From assembly GCA_030740435.1 (NCBI GenBank), contig JASLXG010000005.1, positions 1-61,210 of the forward strand: a stretch of DNA of 61,210 nt. The letters run 5' to 3'. The translations under genes were made by a program, and so were the position numbers. Below are positions 1 through 8,372 of this stretch, piece by piece; the stretch's first letter is position 1; the number at the start of each line of letters is the position of its first letter. The notes under the pieces were generated by a model that saw only the letters and a program-made list of their open reading frames with translations, was not told the DNA's origin and did not search any database. This DNA is from Alphaproteobacteria bacterium. GTDB lineage: Bacteria; Pseudomonadota; Alphaproteobacteria; UBA2966.

Positions 1-2109
1 ACGGGCGAGGATTGCGACAAGACCTATGGCGTCCTGCCCATCGCCATGAACGAATATCCGCTCGCGCGCGGGCGCGTGCGCTACCGGGGTGAGCCCGTGG
101 CCGCCGTCGCCGCCATCGACGAGGCGACGGCCGAAGCCGCCCTCGATTTGATCAGCCTCGAAGTCAAGGAACTGCCGGCCTACTATCGCATCGCCGATGC
201 CCGAATTCCCGGCGCGACACAGATCCACGAAGACAAACCCGGCAACCTGGAACGGGACGTCCATCACGAATTCGGGGATGCCGACCAGGGCCTCGCCGAC
301 GCGGATCTGGTGCGCGAGGAATCATACACCTGCGCCGAGGTCGGCCACGTGCAGATGGAGCCCAATGTCTCCCTTGCAGAATACGATCCGGAGCGGGACC
401 GCCTGACTCTCAAGACCTGCACCCAGGTCCCCTACTACGTCCACATGATGGTGGCCAAGTGCCTGAAGATGGACGAGCAGAGCATCCGCGTCATCAAGCC
501 GTTCGTCGGTGGTGGATTCGGCCATCGGTCGGAGGCCCTGAACTTCGAGATCATCGTTAGCATGCTGGCGCGCGCGGCCTGCGGCACGGTGCGCATGTAT
601 CTGAGCCGCGAGGAGACGTTCCTCACCCATCGCGGCCGCCCTGAGACCGAGATCAAACTGAAGCTCGGCATGAAAAAGGACGGCACCCTCACCGCCTGCA
701 TCGCCGAAGTTCTGCAGGCAGGCGGCGGCCACGCCGGATACGGGATCGTCACCATCCTCTATTCCGGGGCGTTGCTGAATGCCATCTACGACATTCCGGC
801 GGTCAAATACGACGGCTACCGGGTCTACACCAACACGCCGCCCTGCGGCGCCATGCGCGGCCATGGCACGGTCAACACACGCTTTGCCTTCGAATGCGTG
901 CTCGACCAACTTTGCTCCGAGATGGGCCTCGACCCCTTCGAAGTCAGGCGTAAAAACATGATCCAGGCGCTAACATTCACCGAGAACGACTTGATGGTGA
1001 AGTCCTGCGGCCTGCCGGAGTGCCTCGATTGGGTCGAGGAAAAGTCGGGCTGGCAGAGCAAGAAGAACGGCCAGCTCGGACCTTGGCGTGGTGTCGGCAT
1101 GGCCGCCTCGCACTACGTTTCGGGCGCCTCCAAACCGGTGCACTGGACCGGCGAGCCCCACGCCACCGTCAACCTCAAGCTCGACTTCGACTGCTCGATC
1201 ACGGTGCTGACGGGTGCTTCAGACATCGGCCAAGGCTCGTCCACCATCCTGGCCCAGTGCGTCGCCGAAACCATGGGGCTGGATCTCTCGCGCATTCGCG
1301 TGGTCGCCAACGACAGCGCCGTGACGCCCAAGGACAACGGCTCCTACTCTTCGCGCGTCAGCTTCATGTGCGGCAACGCCGCCATCGACGCGGCCAACAA
1401 CCTCAAAGAAATCCTGGTGGCGGCGGCGGCTCGCAAACTCGAGGCCGAGCCCGGCGATATCGAAGTGTTGGGGGAGACCTATCGCGTGGCCCAAAGCCAG
1501 GACCCGGGCCTGACCTTCAACGAGGTGGTGATGGCGGCGCTGGAGAAGACCGGCACCATCACCACCAAGGGAACCTTCGACACCCCGACTGAATCCCACG
1601 GCGGCAAAAAGTACCGCGGCTCGGCCATCGGCGGCACCATGGGCTTTTCCTATTCCGCCCAGGTGGTCGAGGTTAGCGTCGATCCCGACACCGCCCAGAT
1701 CACCGTGGAGCGGGTCTGGGTGGCCCAGGACGTGGGTTACGCCCTTAACCCGCTCTCCGTCGAAGGCCAGATCCAGGGCTCCGTCTGGATGGGCATGGGC
1801 CAGGCACTGAGCGAGGAGACCTGCTACCACGAAGGCCTGGCCGTCAGCGGCAACTTCCTCGACTACCGCATCCCCACCATCAGCGATACGCCGCCCATCG
1901 AGACCCACATCGTCGAGAGCATCGACCCGGGCGGCCCCTTCGGCGCCAAGGAAGCCAGCGAATGCGCGCTTTCGAGCTTCCTGCCGGCGCTGGCCAACGC
2001 CGTCGCCGATGCCACCGGGGTCAGGCCCGACGAGACACCGGTAACGCCGGACCGGCTTTATGAAGCGCTGGCCCGCCAGGCCCGCCAGAACGCCCAGGCG
2101 GCGGAATAA
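1..2109 (+). CDS. hcrA: 4-hydroxybenzoyl-CoA reductase, molybdopterin (alpha) subunit, 5' truncated
   Basis: This is the large molybdenum subunit of 4-hydroxybenzoyl-CoA reductase, which removes the ring hydroxyl of 4-hydroxybenzoyl-CoA to give benzoyl-CoA using low-potential electrons. The reading frame is open from base 1 ([11 protein letters not shown]...), before the first ATG at 46, so the true start lies outside the window; 702 residues are present and roughly 65 are missing. Hallmarks of the xanthine-oxidase family are seen: [10 protein letters not shown] near residue 180, the [11 protein letters not shown] stretch near 280, the [11 protein letters not shown] loop, and the C-terminal [10 protein letters not shown] carrying the catalytic Glu. 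These stretches match HcrA more closely than xanthine or CO dehydrogenases. It is followed 13 bp later by hcrB. The small 2Fe-2S subunit gene is not adjacent on the right and may lie upstream, outside the window. Confidence 0.93.
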   Translation, partial: TGEDCDKTYGVLPIAMNEYPLARGRVRYRGEPVAAVAAIDEATAEAALDLISLEVKELPAYYRIADARIPGATQIHEDKPGNLERDVHHEFGDADQGLADADLVREESYTCAEVGHVQMEPNVSLAEYDPERDRLTLKTCTQVPYYVHMMVAKCLKMDEQSIRVIKPFVGGGFGHRSEALNFEIIVSMLARAACGTVRMYLSREETFLTHRGRPETEIKLKLGMKKDGTLTACIAEVLQAGGGHAGYGIVTILYSGALLNAIYDIPAVKYDGYRVYTNTPPCGAMRGHGTVNTRFAFECVLDQLCSEMGLDPFEVRRKNMIQALTFTENDLMVKSCGLPECLDWVEEKSGWQSKKNGQLGPWRGVGMAASHYVSGASKPVHWTGEPHATVNLKLDFDCSITVLTGASDIGQGSSTILAQCVAETMGLDLSRIRVVANDSAVTPKDNGSYSSRVSFMCGNAAIDAANNLKEILVAAAARKLEAEPGDIEVLGETYRVAQSQDPGLTFNEVVMAALEKTGTITTKGTFDTPTESHGGKKYRGSAIGGTMGFSYSAQVVEVSVDPDTAQITVERVWVAQDVGYALNPLSVEGQIQGSVWMGMGQALSEETCYHEGLAVSGNFLDYRIPTISDTPPIETHIVESIDPGGPFGAKEASECALSSFLPALANAVADATGVRPDETPVTPDRLYEALARQARQNAQAAE

Positions 2110-2122
2110 GGGAGTAGGCAAG

Positions 2123-3094
2123 ATGGACGTGCTGCCCGATTTCCGACTGCACCGCCCCGCCACCATCGCCGAGGCCGTGGCCGCTTGCGCTGACGCCTCC
2201 GATGCCCGCTACATCGCCGGCGGTACCGACCTGTTGGCCAATGTGCGCCGTGGCCTGACCCCGGCCGGCGCCTTGATCGACCTCTCGGCCATTGCCGAGC
2301 TGCGCCAGATCGAGCGCGACGCGGCCGGGCTGCATCTGGGGGCCAGTGTAACCTTGGCCGAGATCGCCGAAGATGGCGCCATCGCGGCCGACTATCCGGC
2401 GCTCAGTCAGGCCGCCGCCTCGGTGGCGGCTCCGGCCCACCGCGAGGCCGGCACCATCGGCGGCAACCTCTGCCTCGATACGCGCTGCTATTTCTATAAC
2501 CAAAGCGACTGGTGGCGCCAAAGCAACGACTTCTGCCTCAAGTACCGCGGCGAGACCTGTCACGTGGTGCCCACCAGCAAGCGCTGCTACGCCGCCTATT
2601 CGGGCGACACGGCGCCGGCGCTGCTGGCCCTGGGTGCCGAAATCGACATCGCCGGCCCAGAGGGCAGCCGCCGGCTGGGACTGGCCGATCTCTTCAACGA
2701 CGACGGCATCGATTATCTCACGCTGGGGCCCGGCGAGCTGGTCAGCGCCATCCATCTGCCACCGGCCGGCGGCCGATCGGGCTACGAAAAGCTGCGCATC
2801 CGCCGGGCCATAGATTTCCCCCTGGCCGGCGTCGCCGTCTGGCTGGAGATGGCCGGCGACACGCTGGCGGCACTCCGCATCGCGCTCACCGGCACCAACG
2901 CCCGGCCCTTCGTGGTGACGGGCACGGAAGCGGCGCTGGGCCAGTCCCTCGACGACGAGCAAGTGGCGGTGCTTGGCAAACTGGTGCAGAAGCAGATCAG
3001 CCCGGTCCACACCACGACCACGCAGCCGCAATACCGTCGCCGCGCCATAACGGCGCTCTCGGGCCGGCTATTACGGCGTTTGGCTGCCGCTTGA
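2123..3094 (+). CDS. hcrB: 4-hydroxybenzoyl-CoA reductase, FAD/4Fe-4S (beta) subunit
   Basis: This 323-residue subunit carries FAD and passes electrons to the molybdenum subunit. The N-terminal half has the FAD-binding IAGGTDLLANVR segment (about residues 31-43) and TIGGNL (111-116). It also has the insertion found only in 4-hydroxybenzoyl-CoA-reductase-type beta subunits, with cysteines at 122, 138, 146 and 155. These are the same residue numbers as the extra [4Fe-4S] cluster ligands known in the Thauera aromatica protein. That cluster is linked to the inverted electron flow of this enzyme. The ATG at 2123 is chosen over the in-frame ATG at 2060 because it follows GGGAG at 2110-2114 and lies beyond the hcrA stop. 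The TGA stop overlaps an FNR-type box that serves the next operon. Confidence 0.93.
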   Translation: MDVLPDFRLHRPATIAEAVAACADASDARYIAGGTDLLANVRRGLTPAGALIDLSAIAELRQIERDAAGLHLGASVTLAEIAEDGAIAADYPALSQAAASVAAPAHREAGTIGGNLCLDTRCYFYNQSDWWRQSNDFCLKYRGETCHVVPTSKRCYAAYSGDTAPALLALGAEIDIAGPEGSRRLGLADLFNDDGIDYLTLGPGELVSAIHLPPAGGRSGYEKLRIRRAIDFPLAGVAVWLEMAGDTLAALRIALTGTNARPFVVTGTEAALGQSLDDEQVAVLGKLVQKQISPVHTTTTQPQYRRRAITALSGRLLRRLAAA

Positions 3095-3104
3095 TGACGA
3101 TCAA
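3091..3104 (+). promoter_or_regulatory. FNR/Anr-type box, exact consensus
   Basis: The sequence TTGATGACGATCAA matches the FNR-family consensus TTGAT-N4-ATCAA at all ten defined positions. It overlaps the end of hcrB. A TATGCT hexamer at 3126-3131 places the box centre about 41 bp upstream of a plausible transcription start near 3138-3139, which is the spacing of class II FNR-activated promoters. The downstream genes (DUF2249, NnrS-like, hemerythrin) are of the kind controlled by oxygen- or nitrogen-oxide-responsive FNR/Anr/Dnr/NnrR regulators. The binding protein itself is not in the window. Confidence 0.8.
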
Positions 3105-3125
3105 AGCGGCTCTGGCCTCGCGCCC

Positions 3126-3131
3126 TATGCT
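3126..3131 (+). promoter_or_regulatory. Candidate -10 element of the FNR-dependent promoter
   Basis: TATGCT lies about 29 bp downstream of the centre of the FNR box. No good -35 hexamer precedes it, as expected where an activator bound at -41.5 replaces the -35 contact. The start of the first gene (GTG at 3169) leaves a leader of roughly 30 nt. Confidence 0.5.
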
Positions 3132-3168
3132 GAATGGCAGGTAGCGAAACCGAAGCGAAGGGAAAAGC

Positions 3169-3960
3169 GTGGGCCAGAGCGACCTCAGCCCCACGACCCG
3201 TCTCGGTGCGGCACTTGCCGCCGACCCCGACCTATTCGAGCGGCTGGTGGCCGGCGATGCCGTGTTCGCGCGACTGCGAACCGTGGTGGGAACTCCGACG
3301 GCGGACAAACTGACGCTCGACGACGCGGCTTGCGTCGCCGGCCGTGACGTCGCCATGCTATTGGCCATTGCCCGGGGCGAACAAGCGCCGGCGAGCAAGG
3401 GCAGCGAAGCTGCGGCCGAGATCTCGGCGCGGCCCGATTGGGCCGATGAAAGCTCGCTCGCTACCGCCCACCGCCTTGACACGCGACCCATTTTCGAACG
3501 CCGCGAACACCCCCTGGCGGCGGTCGTCGAGCTCTCGGCGCAGGTGCCGCCGGCGGGACTACTGGTACTCGACTGTCCCTTCGACCCGCTGCCCTTGAGG
3601 CGGCTGCTGATCCAGCGCGGCTTCGCCGCCTGGGGCGAGCGGATCGAAGACGAGCATTGGCGTATCTGGTTCCGCCAGGACGCCGGCACTTCCGGCACCC
3701 CCGGTGCTGAAGAGGGCGCCCGGCTGTGGCAACAGGACGGGGTGCCGCACATCGACGTCCGCGGACTGGCGGCGCCGGAGCCGTTGTTGGCCGTCGTCCG
3801 GCTGATCGAATCCGGGGAGACCGGCAACCGCGCCGTCGTGCTGCTTGATCGCGAGCCGGTCTATCTCTACCCCGAGCTCGGCGAGCGCGGCTGGAGCTAT
3901 CGCATCGAGGTCAGCGAGCCGGGCCTGGTGCGCCTCTCGCTGAGCCGCGACAACGCTTGA
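3169..3960 (+). CDS. DUF1858/DUF2249 domain protein
   Basis: This is a 263-residue soluble protein of unknown biochemical role from families common next to denitrification and NO-response genes. An N-terminal DUF1858-like segment (about residues 25-70) is followed by two DUF2249-like domains. The first starts at LDTRPIFERREHPL (about 105-170) with the usual GLLVLDCPFDPLPL strand and ends in the aromatic WRIWF; the second runs from IDVRGLAAPEPLL to the C-terminus. The start is the GTG at 3169, preceded by GGGAAAAGC, since no ATG gives the full domain. It is the first gene behind the FNR-type box and ends 9 bp before the membrane-protein gene, so it is probably expressed under oxygen limitation. 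The function is not established for these families; binding of a metal or redox partner is a guess. Confidence 0.75.
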   Translation: MGQSDLSPTTRLGAALAADPDLFERLVAGDAVFARLRTVVGTPTADKLTLDDAACVAGRDVAMLLAIARGEQAPASKGSEAAAEISARPDWADESSLATAHRLDTRPIFERREHPLAAVVELSAQVPPAGLLVLDCPFDPLPLRRLLIQRGFAAWGERIEDEHWRIWFRQDAGTSGTPGAEEGARLWQQDGVPHIDVRGLAAPEPLLAVVRLIESGETGNRAVVLLDREPVYLYPELGERGWSYRIEVSEPGLVRLSLSRDNA

Positions 3961-3969
3961 GAGGCGGGC

Positions 3970-5250
3970 ATGAGCTCTCCCGGTGCTTTCCTCGGTGGAG
4001 CCAACGAGCGCCTGCTGCCGGCCTCGATCCCGTTTCGCTATTTCGGCGCCGCCGCGGTTTTCCATGTAGCGGTCTGGCTCGTGCTGCTGCTGGGCGGCGA
4101 CGATGTGGTGCAATCCGAGGGCGGTTTCGGCTTGCCCCTGGCGGCGTTGCACCTGTTGACACTGGGCGTGCTGGCCATGACCGCCATCGGAGCGGCGCTG
4201 CAACTGCTGCCGGTGGCGACACGGCAGCCGTTACGTGCCGTCTGGCCGGCTCGGCTGATCTTCTGGCTCTTCGTCCCCGGCGTGGTGGTGCTAGCTCTCG
4301 GCATGGCCAGCGGCCAGGAACTGCAACTTGGGTTGGGTGCCGGGCTGAGCATTGCCGGGCTGCTGATTGCCGCCGCGCTTATTGCCGACAACCTGTTGCG
4401 GGCCGGCGAGCAGGCCCTGGTGGCCGCCCACGCCTGGGGCGCCCTGGCTTCGTTGCTGGCGCTGCTGGCGTTTGGCGTGCTGTTGATCGTCGACCAGTGG
4501 AGCGGCCTCTTGAGCGACCAGCGCAGCGTCGTCATCGTCCACCTGGGGTTCGCCGCTTATGGCTTCATAGGTCTGCTGGTGCTCGGTTTCAGCCAGATTC
4601 TGCTGCCCCTGTTCGCGCTGACGCCGGCGCCTTCCCAACGCCTTGGCTACGGCGCGCTGGGACTGGCCTTGGCCGGACTTGCCTTGCTCCTGGCCAGTGG
4701 CCTGGGCCAAGCCTGGCTGCTGCCGCCGGCCATCGTGCTCGGCCTGGCCGCCAGCGCCAGCCACCTGGGCGCCATGGTCCAGGTCTTGCGCCGCCGCATG
4801 CGCCGACGCCTGGGGCTTTCGTTCAAACTCATCTATCTGGCCTGGCTGGCGCTGCCGCTCAGCCTGCTGCTGGCCTTGGCACTTTCCCTTGACCTCGGCC
4901 CGGCGCGGGGCGGGCCACTCTTTGTGGCGCTGCTAACGCTGGGCTGGATGCTTACCTTCATGCTCGCCACCCTGCAGCGCATCGTGCCCTTTCTGGCCTC
5001 GATGAACAGCGTCCGGCCAGGCCAGCCGCCACTGCTGCCTTCGGCGCTGGCGCCCGAGTGGCCGACCCGGCTGAGCTTCTGGGCCCACTTGGCTGCGCTG
5101 GCCCTGGTGGGTTTGGGCATCATCGCCGGCTGGGGGCTGCTGGTCCGCCTGGGGGGCGCCGCCGGCCTGGTTGGCGCTCTTGCCTTCGCCTGGTTCTTCA
5201 CTACCGTGGTGCGCCGCATGACAGCCAAAAACCAGGCCGGCGCGGGCTGA
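3970..5250 (+). CDS. Polytopic membrane protein, NnrS-like
   Basis: This is a 426-residue, very hydrophobic protein with about twelve predicted membrane segments and short loops. The start PASIPFRYFGAAAVFHVAVW and scattered membrane histidines (HLLTLGVLAM, HLGFAAYGFIG, ASHLGAM) resemble NnrS-type haem/copper proteins and the cytochrome-oxidase subunit I-like proteins encoded in denitrification clusters. The exact subfamily cannot be settled by eye. It sits between the DUF2249 gene and a hemerythrin gene in an operon behind an FNR box, which supports a role in NO tolerance or anaerobic respiration. It could instead be a general haem-copper-like membrane sensor. Confidence 0.65.
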   Translation: MSSPGAFLGGANERLLPASIPFRYFGAAAVFHVAVWLVLLLGGDDVVQSEGGFGLPLAALHLLTLGVLAMTAIGAALQLLPVATRQPLRAVWPARLIFWLFVPGVVVLALGMASGQELQLGLGAGLSIAGLLIAAALIADNLLRAGEQALVAAHAWGALASLLALLAFGVLLIVDQWSGLLSDQRSVVIVHLGFAAYGFIGLLVLGFSQILLPLFALTPAPSQRLGYGALGLALAGLALLLASGLGQAWLLPPAIVLGLAASASHLGAMVQVLRRRMRRRLGLSFKLIYLAWLALPLSLLLALALSLDLGPARGGPLFVALLTLGWMLTFMLATLQRIVPFLASMNSVRPGQPPLLPSALAPEWPTRLSFWAHLAALALVGLGIIAGWGLLVRLGGAAGLVGALAFAWFFTTVVRRMTAKNQAGAG

Positions 5251-5276
5251 AAGCGTTGGCGTCGATGAAATTATAT

Positions 5277-5298
5277 GGTAATTTGGTACCGAATTACC
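5277..5298 (+). promoter_or_regulatory. 22-bp near-perfect palindrome upstream of the hemerythrin gene
   Basis: The half-sites GGTAATTTGGT (5277-5287) and ACCGAATTACC (5288-5298) are inverted copies of each other with one mismatched pair out of eleven. The site lies in an 87-bp AT-rich gap, 39 bp upstream of the hemerythrin ATG, inside otherwise GC-rich DNA. This is the form expected of a dimeric repressor operator, possibly an Rrf2-type NO- or iron-responsive regulator. The regulator is not identified. The gap suggests the hemerythrin and acetyltransferase genes have their own promoter besides read-through from the FNR-type promoter. Confidence 0.55.
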
Positions 5299-5337
5299 TA
5301 TTAAAAATGACGACATAATGATCGAGGACTCTGCATC

Positions 5338-5841
5338 ATGATGGAATACAGCCGACAGATCACCCGAACCCTGCACCAGGAGCATCTTGCGACGCTCGGC
5401 TTCGTCGATCGCCTGGACACTTTTCTGGCGCAGCACCGAGGCGACGCCCCGGCTCCCCAAGGCGCCGATCTCGAACGCCTGTTGGGTGATCTCAGGGCTA
5501 CCATCGGCGACGCCGTGGCCAAGCATTTCGACTTCGAGGAAAGCCGGCTCTTTCCCGCCCTGGTGGCCGGCTTCGGCGACAACGCCATGGTCATGATCCT
5601 GACCCAGGAGCACGAAATATTGCGCCCCTTGGCGAAGCAACTGGTGACGCTGGCCGGGATCGGCGAAAGTGGTTTCGAACCTGCCACCTGGAGCGAGTTT
5701 CACCGCCAGGGATGGGAATATGTCGAACGCATGGTGTCGCACATCCAGAAAGAGGAAATGGGCCTGTTGCCGGCGCTCGAGGACGTGCTCGACGACGAAC
5801 AAGACGCCAGCCTTCTGGAAGAGTACGCTATGAGTGGCTAA
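5338..5841 (+). CDS. Hemerythrin-domain protein
   Basis: This 167-residue four-helix-bundle protein is likely to bind a diiron centre with O2 or NO. Candidate ligands are spaced along the helices: HQEH (residues 13-16), KHFDFEESRLFP (about 62-73), LTQEHEI (about 87-93) and HIQKEE (about 134-139). The ATG at 5338 starts MMEYSRQITRTLHQEH. The second codon is also ATG, so the start may be 3 nt downstream. It follows an AT-rich palindromic control region and precedes the tandem acetyltransferase by 26 bp. The setting behind an FNR-type box with DUF2249 and NnrS-like genes points to NO or oxygen handling during the shift to anaerobic growth. A second, different hemerythrin is encoded at 23307. Confidence 0.85.
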   Translation: MMEYSRQITRTLHQEHLATLGFVDRLDTFLAQHRGDAPAPQGADLERLLGDLRATIGDAVAKHFDFEESRLFPALVAGFGDNAMVMILTQEHEILRPLAKQLVTLAGIGESGFEPATWSEFHRQGWEYVERMVSHIQKEEMGLLPALEDVLDDEQDASLLEEYAMSG

Positions 5842-5867
5842 CAGCCGCTGGTTGGGAAGATCAGGCT

Positions 5868-6836
5868 ATGAGCAGTTCCTCGAAGATGACGCTCCGCGCC
5901 CTCGTCGCCGACGACCTGGACGAGGTGGTGGAGATCGATCGCCAACACACCGGCCGCTCGCGCCGCGACTTCTTCCAGCGCCGCATCGCTGCCGCCCTGG
6001 AGAGCCCCGGCGACTACATCCAAGTGGCCATCGCCGATGACAACGACTTCGCCGCCTTCGCCACGGCGCGGGTGTTGTCGGGTGAATTCGGCAGCCCGGA
6101 ACGGGCCGTGACGCTCGACCTGATCGGCGTCGACCAGGCCTTTGAGGCCCAGGGCCTGGGCCGGCACCTGCTGGCCGGACTGATCGAGGTCGTGCGCAAC
6201 AAGGGCATCGCGGTGCTGTTGACCGAGGCCGACTGGACCAACCACGACCTCTTGCGCTTTCTCGACGCCTCGGGCTTTGACATCGGCCAGCGCCAGGTCA
6301 TCGAGCGCAACACCGAGGTGCGCATTCTCGACGACGGCGACGACACGGACGAATTCGACGAGACGGCCGTGGGCGCGGCGCCGCAATTGGCCCACGACCG
6401 GGTACCGGTGCGATCGCTCGAAGCCGCCGACATCGAGGCCCTGCTGGCCATCGACCGGCGCATCACCGATCATGACCGCAGCGATTATCTCCGCCAGAAG
6501 GCGGCCGAGGCGCTGGACGCCTCGGCGGTGCGGGTCTCGCTGGTGGCCGAAATCGACGGCTTCCCGGCCGGCTTCGTGATGGCGCGCATGGACTTCGGCG
6601 AGCACGGCCGCACCGAGCCCGCGGCCGTCTTGGACACCATCGGCACCGACCCGCGCTACGGCTTCCGTGGCGTCGGTACGGCGCTGCTGTCGCAGCTCAT
6701 GATGAACCTCTCGGCGCTGCACGTGGAGGCCGTGCAAAGCACGCTTTCCTCGAGCGACTTCGACTTGCTCGCTTTCCTCTACCGCTGCGGCTTCCAGCCC
6801 TCCTCACGCCTGGCTTTTACCAAGCGGCTGGATTAG
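5868..6836 (+). CDS. Tandem GNAT-family N-acetyltransferase
   Basis: This 322-residue protein is built from two GNAT folds. The first covers about residues 5-155, with the acetyl-CoA loop region FEAQGLGRHLL (about 85-95). The second covers about 170-322, with RYGFRGVGTALLSQL (about 265-279). Both halves begin with similar VR/LR-ADD or EAADIEALLAIDR stretches, which indicates internal duplication. The ATG at 5868 is used; an in-frame ATG at 5712 would overlap the hemerythrin gene and adds unrelated sequence. It is the last gene before the IS4-type element and is probably co-transcribed with the hemerythrin. The acetyl acceptor is unknown. Confidence 0.85.
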   Translation: MSSSSKMTLRALVADDLDEVVEIDRQHTGRSRRDFFQRRIAAALESPGDYIQVAIADDNDFAAFATARVLSGEFGSPERAVTLDLIGVDQAFEAQGLGRHLLAGLIEVVRNKGIAVLLTEADWTNHDLLRFLDASGFDIGQRQVIERNTEVRILDDGDDTDEFDETAVGAAPQLAHDRVPVRSLEAADIEALLAIDRRITDHDRSDYLRQKAAEALDASAVRVSLVAEIDGFPAGFVMARMDFGEHGRTEPAAVLDTIGTDPRYGFRGVGTALLSQLMMNLSALHVEAVQSTLSSSDFDLLAFLYRCGFQPSSRLAFTKRLD

Positions 6837-6885
6837 GGGCGCGGCGGCGGTAAAACAAAACACCCCCTCCCTCCCCCATCATGGG

Positions 6886-8372
6886 CTAAAGTATGCACAC
6901 ATCTTGATGCGACAAATTGACTCAGGGCACAAGATGTAGGTTTCCTTGCATCGGGATTGTGTGATTCTGTTTCCGACACTTTGGAATTGCCGGGGTGTCA
7001 TGATGCAAGATTGCCAGGATGTGTTGTCGGGCCGGTTAGGGGATCGCCGCCTTGAATAAGGGGGGCGGCGGTGCTTGAAGAGATGGTTGCGTGCCAAGGT
7101 GTCTCGCTGCGTCGGTTGGGCGGCTGCCGGGCGCGGGAGGTGCGTTTCGGACGCTTTTTTGGCAACTCGAAAGTGACTGTGGAGCGGCTGATCGAAAGCT
7201 GGGGCACTGGCACTGCGGAGTCTGCGGTGGGGCGCCATGTGCTTGCGATCCAGGACACCAGCGAGTTCAACTTCAAGACCACGGCGGAGCGGCAGCGCGG
7301 CCTGGGTGAGATCGGCAAGGGGAACGGCCGCGGCGCCCTGGCGCACGTCATGCTGGGTCTCGATGCGCAGGACGGCAGTTGTCTCGGCCTGGTTTCGGGC
7401 CGGATCTGGACCCGCCAGGGCCGGGTGACGCGGCCGCACGGCAAGCGGCCGCTGACGGCCAAGGAATCGGAGCGCTGGCTGAGCACTGCCGAGGCGGCCA
7501 AATCGGTTCTGGCCGATGCCGCCATGGTGACGGTGCTGGCCGACCGCGAGAGCGACATCTACGCCGGCTGGGCGCGGCTGCCGGAAGCCAACTTCCACCT
7601 GATCACGCGGCTCAGGGGAGACCGGCGATTGGCCACAGGTGGCAAACTCCACGCCTTCGGAGCCAGCCTGCCGGTGGCCGGCAAGCGGCAGCTTGAGCTG
7701 CGCGCCCAGCCCGGCCGATCGGCGCGAACGGCGTTGCTGACGCTACGTTTCGGCACGGTGGCATTATGCCGGCCCAAGAATACGCCCGAGCACGATCTGC
7801 CGCCGAGCGTGACGTTGTGTCTGGTCGAGGTCGTCGAACTGGAACCACCGAATGGTGTCGAGCCGCTACACTGGCGCCTGCTGACGACGCACGAGATCAA
7901 CGCCGCCGCGGGCGCCTGGCAGATTGTCGACTGGTATGCCCAGCGCTGGATGATCGAACAGCTGTTTCGGGTGATGAAGCGCCAAGGGCTGAAGGTCAAG
8001 AACAGCCAGATAGAGAGTGCTGATCGGCTGCTCAAACTGATCGCCATGGCGGCCAGCGCCGCGGCCCTTACGCTGCAACTGGTCCAGGCCCGCGACGGCG
8101 CCGACGCCCGCTCGGCCGGCGTCGCTTTCAAGCCCGAGGAAATCGAAACCCTGGAGGCCGTCAACCCTCGTCTCGAGGGTAAAACCGCAAAGCAAAAAAA
8201 CCCCCACCCCCAGCACAGCCTCGCCTGGGCGGCCTGGATCGTCGCCCGCCTCGGCGGCTGGGATGGCTACCGATCATCGAGACCACCGGGGCCCATCACC
8301 TTCGCCAACGGTATAAATCACTTCAAAGCAATCGCAACCGGTTGGGCGCTCAGAGATGTGTGCATACCTTAG
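6886..8372 (+). mobile_element. IS4-family insertion sequence
   Basis: The element is 1487 bp, bounded by inverted repeats: left CTAAAGTATGCACACATCT from 6886, right (read inward on the minus strand from 8372) CTAAGGTATGCACACATCT, with 18 of 19 positions identical. It encodes one transposase whose stop codon lies within the right repeat. A 9-of-10 bp direct repeat flanks the insertion, offset by one base on the right. The element separates the acetyltransferase gene from the Flx/Hdr/Kor block and may mark one edge of an acquired region. Confidence 0.85.
7071..8372 (+). CDS. IS4-family transposase, possible N-terminal frame break
   Basis: This DDE transposase has 433 residues from a GTG start. 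The catalytic Asp residues are in AIQDTSEF (about residue 62) and VLADRESDIY (about 164). The C-terminal Y-(2)-R-(3)-E-(6)-K signature of the IS4 family is seen as YAQRWMIEQLFRVMK. A more usual N-terminus (MMQDCQDVLSGRLGDRRL) is encoded just upstream at 7000-7053 in a different frame that ends at TAA 7057-7059, so the GTG at 7071 may be only the remains of a longer frame. The two pieces would join if two bases were removed from cttgaataaggggggcgg. The copy may therefore be inactive or translated from the internal GTG. Confidence 0.85.
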   Translation: MLEEMVACQGVSLRRLGGCRAREVRFGRFFGNSKVTVERLIESWGTGTAESAVGRHVLAIQDTSEFNFKTTAERQRGLGEIGKGNGRGALAHVMLGLDAQDGSCLGLVSGRIWTRQGRVTRPHGKRPLTAKESERWLSTAEAAKSVLADAAMVTVLADRESDIYAGWARLPEANFHLITRLRGDRRLATGGKLHAFGASLPVAGKRQLELRAQPGRSARTALLTLRFGTVALCRPKNTPEHDLPPSVTLCLVEVVELEPPNGVEPLHWRLLTTHEINAAAGAWQIVDWYAQRWMIEQLFRVMKRQGLKVKNSQIESADRLLKLIAMAASAAALTLQLVQARDGADARSAGVAFKPEEIETLEAVNPRLEGKTAKQKNPHPQHSLAWAAWIVARLGGWDGYRSSRPPGPITFANGINHFKAIATGWALRDVCIP

